A DNA stretch of 64,000 nt from Chryseobacterium sp. S0630 (GTDB taxonomy: Bacteria; Bacteroidota; Bacteroidia; Flavobacteriales; Weeksellaceae), in contig NZ_JAMZGF010000022.1 of assembly GCF_024158915.1 (NCBI RefSeq), positions 1-64,000 on the forward strand, in the 5' to 3' direction. The position numbers were made by a program, and so were the translations under genes. The notes below the pieces were generated by a model. The model did no database searches and was not told the origin of the DNA. It worked only from the letters and a program-made list of their open reading frames with translations. Position 1 is the first letter of the stretch, and the number at the start of each line of letters is the position of its first letter. Below are positions 62,786 to 64,000 of the stretch, in pieces.

Positions 62786-63559
62786 TTATCCAAAAATGAT
62801 CATTGGGTTATTGGTAATAGGGTGTCCGCAGATGGTACAGGGAAAATTATAGGCATTGCTGATATTTTCTTCCGTAAAAACTTCCTCTGGAGTTCCATAG
62901 GCAGAAACCTGTCCTGATTTCATTAATAAAATCTTATCTGCAAACTGTGCAGCAAGGTTCAGATCATGTAAAACAACAATAGCACTGTTGGCTTTTTTGG
63001 TGAAATTTTTGATAATTTCCAATGCTTTGTACTGATGTTTTATATCTAAATTATTCAATGGTTCGTCCAGAAAAACCAGTTTGTGGGCGATATCATTTTC
63101 AAGCTGAGCCATTACTCTTGATAGGTGTACACGCTGCTTTTCTCCTCCCGAAAGGGTGTTGTATTCTCTTTCTTTGAGGTGAAAAATATCGGTTTCGTAC
63201 ATCATATTATTCATGGCTTCCAGATCTTCTTTTCCGGGTTGGGCATCAAAATACGGATACCTTCCCATCATGATCACATCTTTTACCTCAAGCGGAATAT
63301 CGTTGCTGTTATGCTGTGAAAACTTTGCTTTGTGTTTTGAAAGTTCTTTGATATTCCATTCTTTAATAGGTTTATCTTTAAACAAAACTTTGTTATTACC
63401 GGATTTCACTTCATCTGCCAGTACGCTCAGAAGGCTTGACTTCCCGGCTCCGTTGGGTCCTACAATGGCCAGAAATTCACCGTATTCCAGAGAGACATCT
63501 ACCCCATCCAGAATCCTGAATTCTTTATGTTTATAATTAATCTGGTGTGCCTTGATCAT
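62786..63559 (-). CDS. hmuV: Heme ABC transporter ATP-binding protein
   Basis: This 257-residue ABC ATPase has Walker A GPNGAGKSS (residues 34-42), signature LSGGEKQRV, Walker B LVFLDEPLNNLD and a switch His in LHDLNLA. It pairs with the FecCD permease next to it (overlap of one base). Confidence 0.93.
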   Translation of the reverse strand: MIKAHQINYKHKEFRILDGVDVSLEYGEFLAIVGPNGAGKSSLLSVLADEVKSGNNKVLFKDKPIKEWNIKELSKHKAKFSQHNSNDIPLEVKDVIMMGRYPYFDAQPGKEDLEAMNNMMYETDIFHLKEREYNTLSGGEKQRVHLSRVMAQLENDIAHKLVFLDEPLNNLDIKHQYKALEIIKNFTKKANSAIVVLHDLNLAAQFADKILLMKSGQVSAYGTPEEVFTEENISNAYNFPCTICGHPITNNPMIIFG

Positions 63560-64000
63560 TACAGTGATTTTTTAAATTTAACCAAAATAGCGATAAAAAT
63601 AGGGCCTCCCATTAAGGCTGTTAAAATTCCGATCGGTAGTTCGGATGGCTCCACAATACTTCTGCTGAAGGTATCTGCTGTCAATAACAAAATGCTTCCG
63701 CACATTGCCGATAATGGCAAAATAAAAGTGTAATTGGATTTGAATAGCAATCTTAAAATATAAGGTACAATAAGACCTACAAAACCAATGGTTCCTGAGA
63801 ATGCCACACAACTTCCAACCATCAACGCCACGATGATAATAATCTGTTTTTTCAGTCTTTCCACATTAATTCCCAGATGTTGTGCATCTTTCTCTCCCAG
63901 CATCATTGCATTCAATGCTTTTCCTTTTGGAAGTAAAATAATGTAAGCAATAATTGCAACAATGGCCAGAATGATATTCTTCGTCCATGTAGCGGCTGCC
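63559..64000 (-). CDS. hmuU: FecCD-family heme/iron permease, C-terminal part (cut by window edge)
   Basis: The frame is open through 64000, so the gene's N-terminal half lies outside. The visible 147 residues include KGKALNAMMLGEKDAQHLG, the FecCD cytosolic coupling segment, and the last transmembrane helices with GGPIFIAILVKFKKSL. It is a permease for heme or siderophore, and heme is favoured by the hmuV-hemS neighbours. The stop overlaps the hmuV start. Confidence 0.9.
   Translation of the reverse strand, partial: AAATWTKNIILAIVAIIAYIILLPKGKALNAMMLGEKDAQHLGINVERLKKQIIIIVALMVGSCVAFSGTIGFVGLIVPYILRLLFKSNYTFILPLSAMCGSILLLTADTFSRSIVEPSELPIGILTALMGGPIFIAILVKFKKSL

Overview
The window reads as chromosomal DNA of a Chryseobacterium-like member of the Flavobacteriia. 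It is AT-rich, gene starts lack Shine-Dalgarno sequences, and several promoters fit the Bacteroidetes pattern (about 19 bases between a TTG/TTTG box and TAnnTTTG). Family markers agree: GLPGLI protein, PorT-like type IX secretion protein, DUF3857 transglutaminase-like pair, SDR-type threonine dehydrogenase, and a protein-glutaminase closely resembling the enzyme known from Chryseobacterium. No rRNA, tRNA, CRISPR array, integrase or complete insertion sequence was seen. The species assignment is inference from remembered family features, not from a search.

Layout. 0-6.4 kb: serA-like dehydrogenase, HAD phosphatase, idi, gcvT, a Cys-rich double-glycine peptide, ArsC-like protein, thioesterase, GLPGLI protein. 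6.4-12 kb: fluoride riboswitch with a CLC-F antiporter, a LysR/YeiH pair, a second Cys-rich double-glycine peptide, an MFS transporter. 12-19 kb: rny, a 6S-like RNA, zapA, a coiled-coil gene, porT-like, ubiE and a membrane protein, all leftward; then fabH and a phosphoesterase rightward. 19-34 kb: degenerate polysaccharide deacetylase, threonine dehydrogenase, TonB receptor, ggt, a dicarboxylate symporter, lipid kinase, DUF3298 lipoprotein, two DUF3857 proteins, DUF5684 protein. 34-45 kb: gyrB, cydAB, a DfsB-like protein, lysS, rlmF, cytochrome c, cupin lipoprotein. 45-54 kb: an attenuator-controlled trp operon (leader peptide with three consecutive Trp codons, then trpE-G-D-C-F, two extra genes, trpB-A), then lipB. 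54-64 kb: repeat-rich gap, secreted protein-glutaminase with a small lipoprotein, SDR, an OhrR-controlled nitroreductase-ohrR-ohr operon, an unknown gene, a secreted deformylase-like protein lacking the metal-ligand Cys, ChaN, and a heme uptake/utilisation operon (hmuU-hmuV-methyltransferase-hemS) running off the right edge.

Regulation is unusually readable here. There are a Trp leader/attenuator, a fluoride riboswitch, an OhrR operator overlapping a Bacteroidetes promoter, a LysR-type box before yeiH, a perfect 21-bp palindrome between the TonB receptor and ggt, and a 6S-like RNA. Intergenic spaces also carry several dispersed repeat families: G-rich/C-rich 'gcgagattcggg' text-like repeats, 7-bp microsatellites, 'ggctaaagcc' double hairpins, 'gtcattcc' palindromes including one with 28-bp terminal inverted repeats, and a 192-bp tandem duplication. 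In trpF and rlmF these repeats appear to have entered coding sequence.
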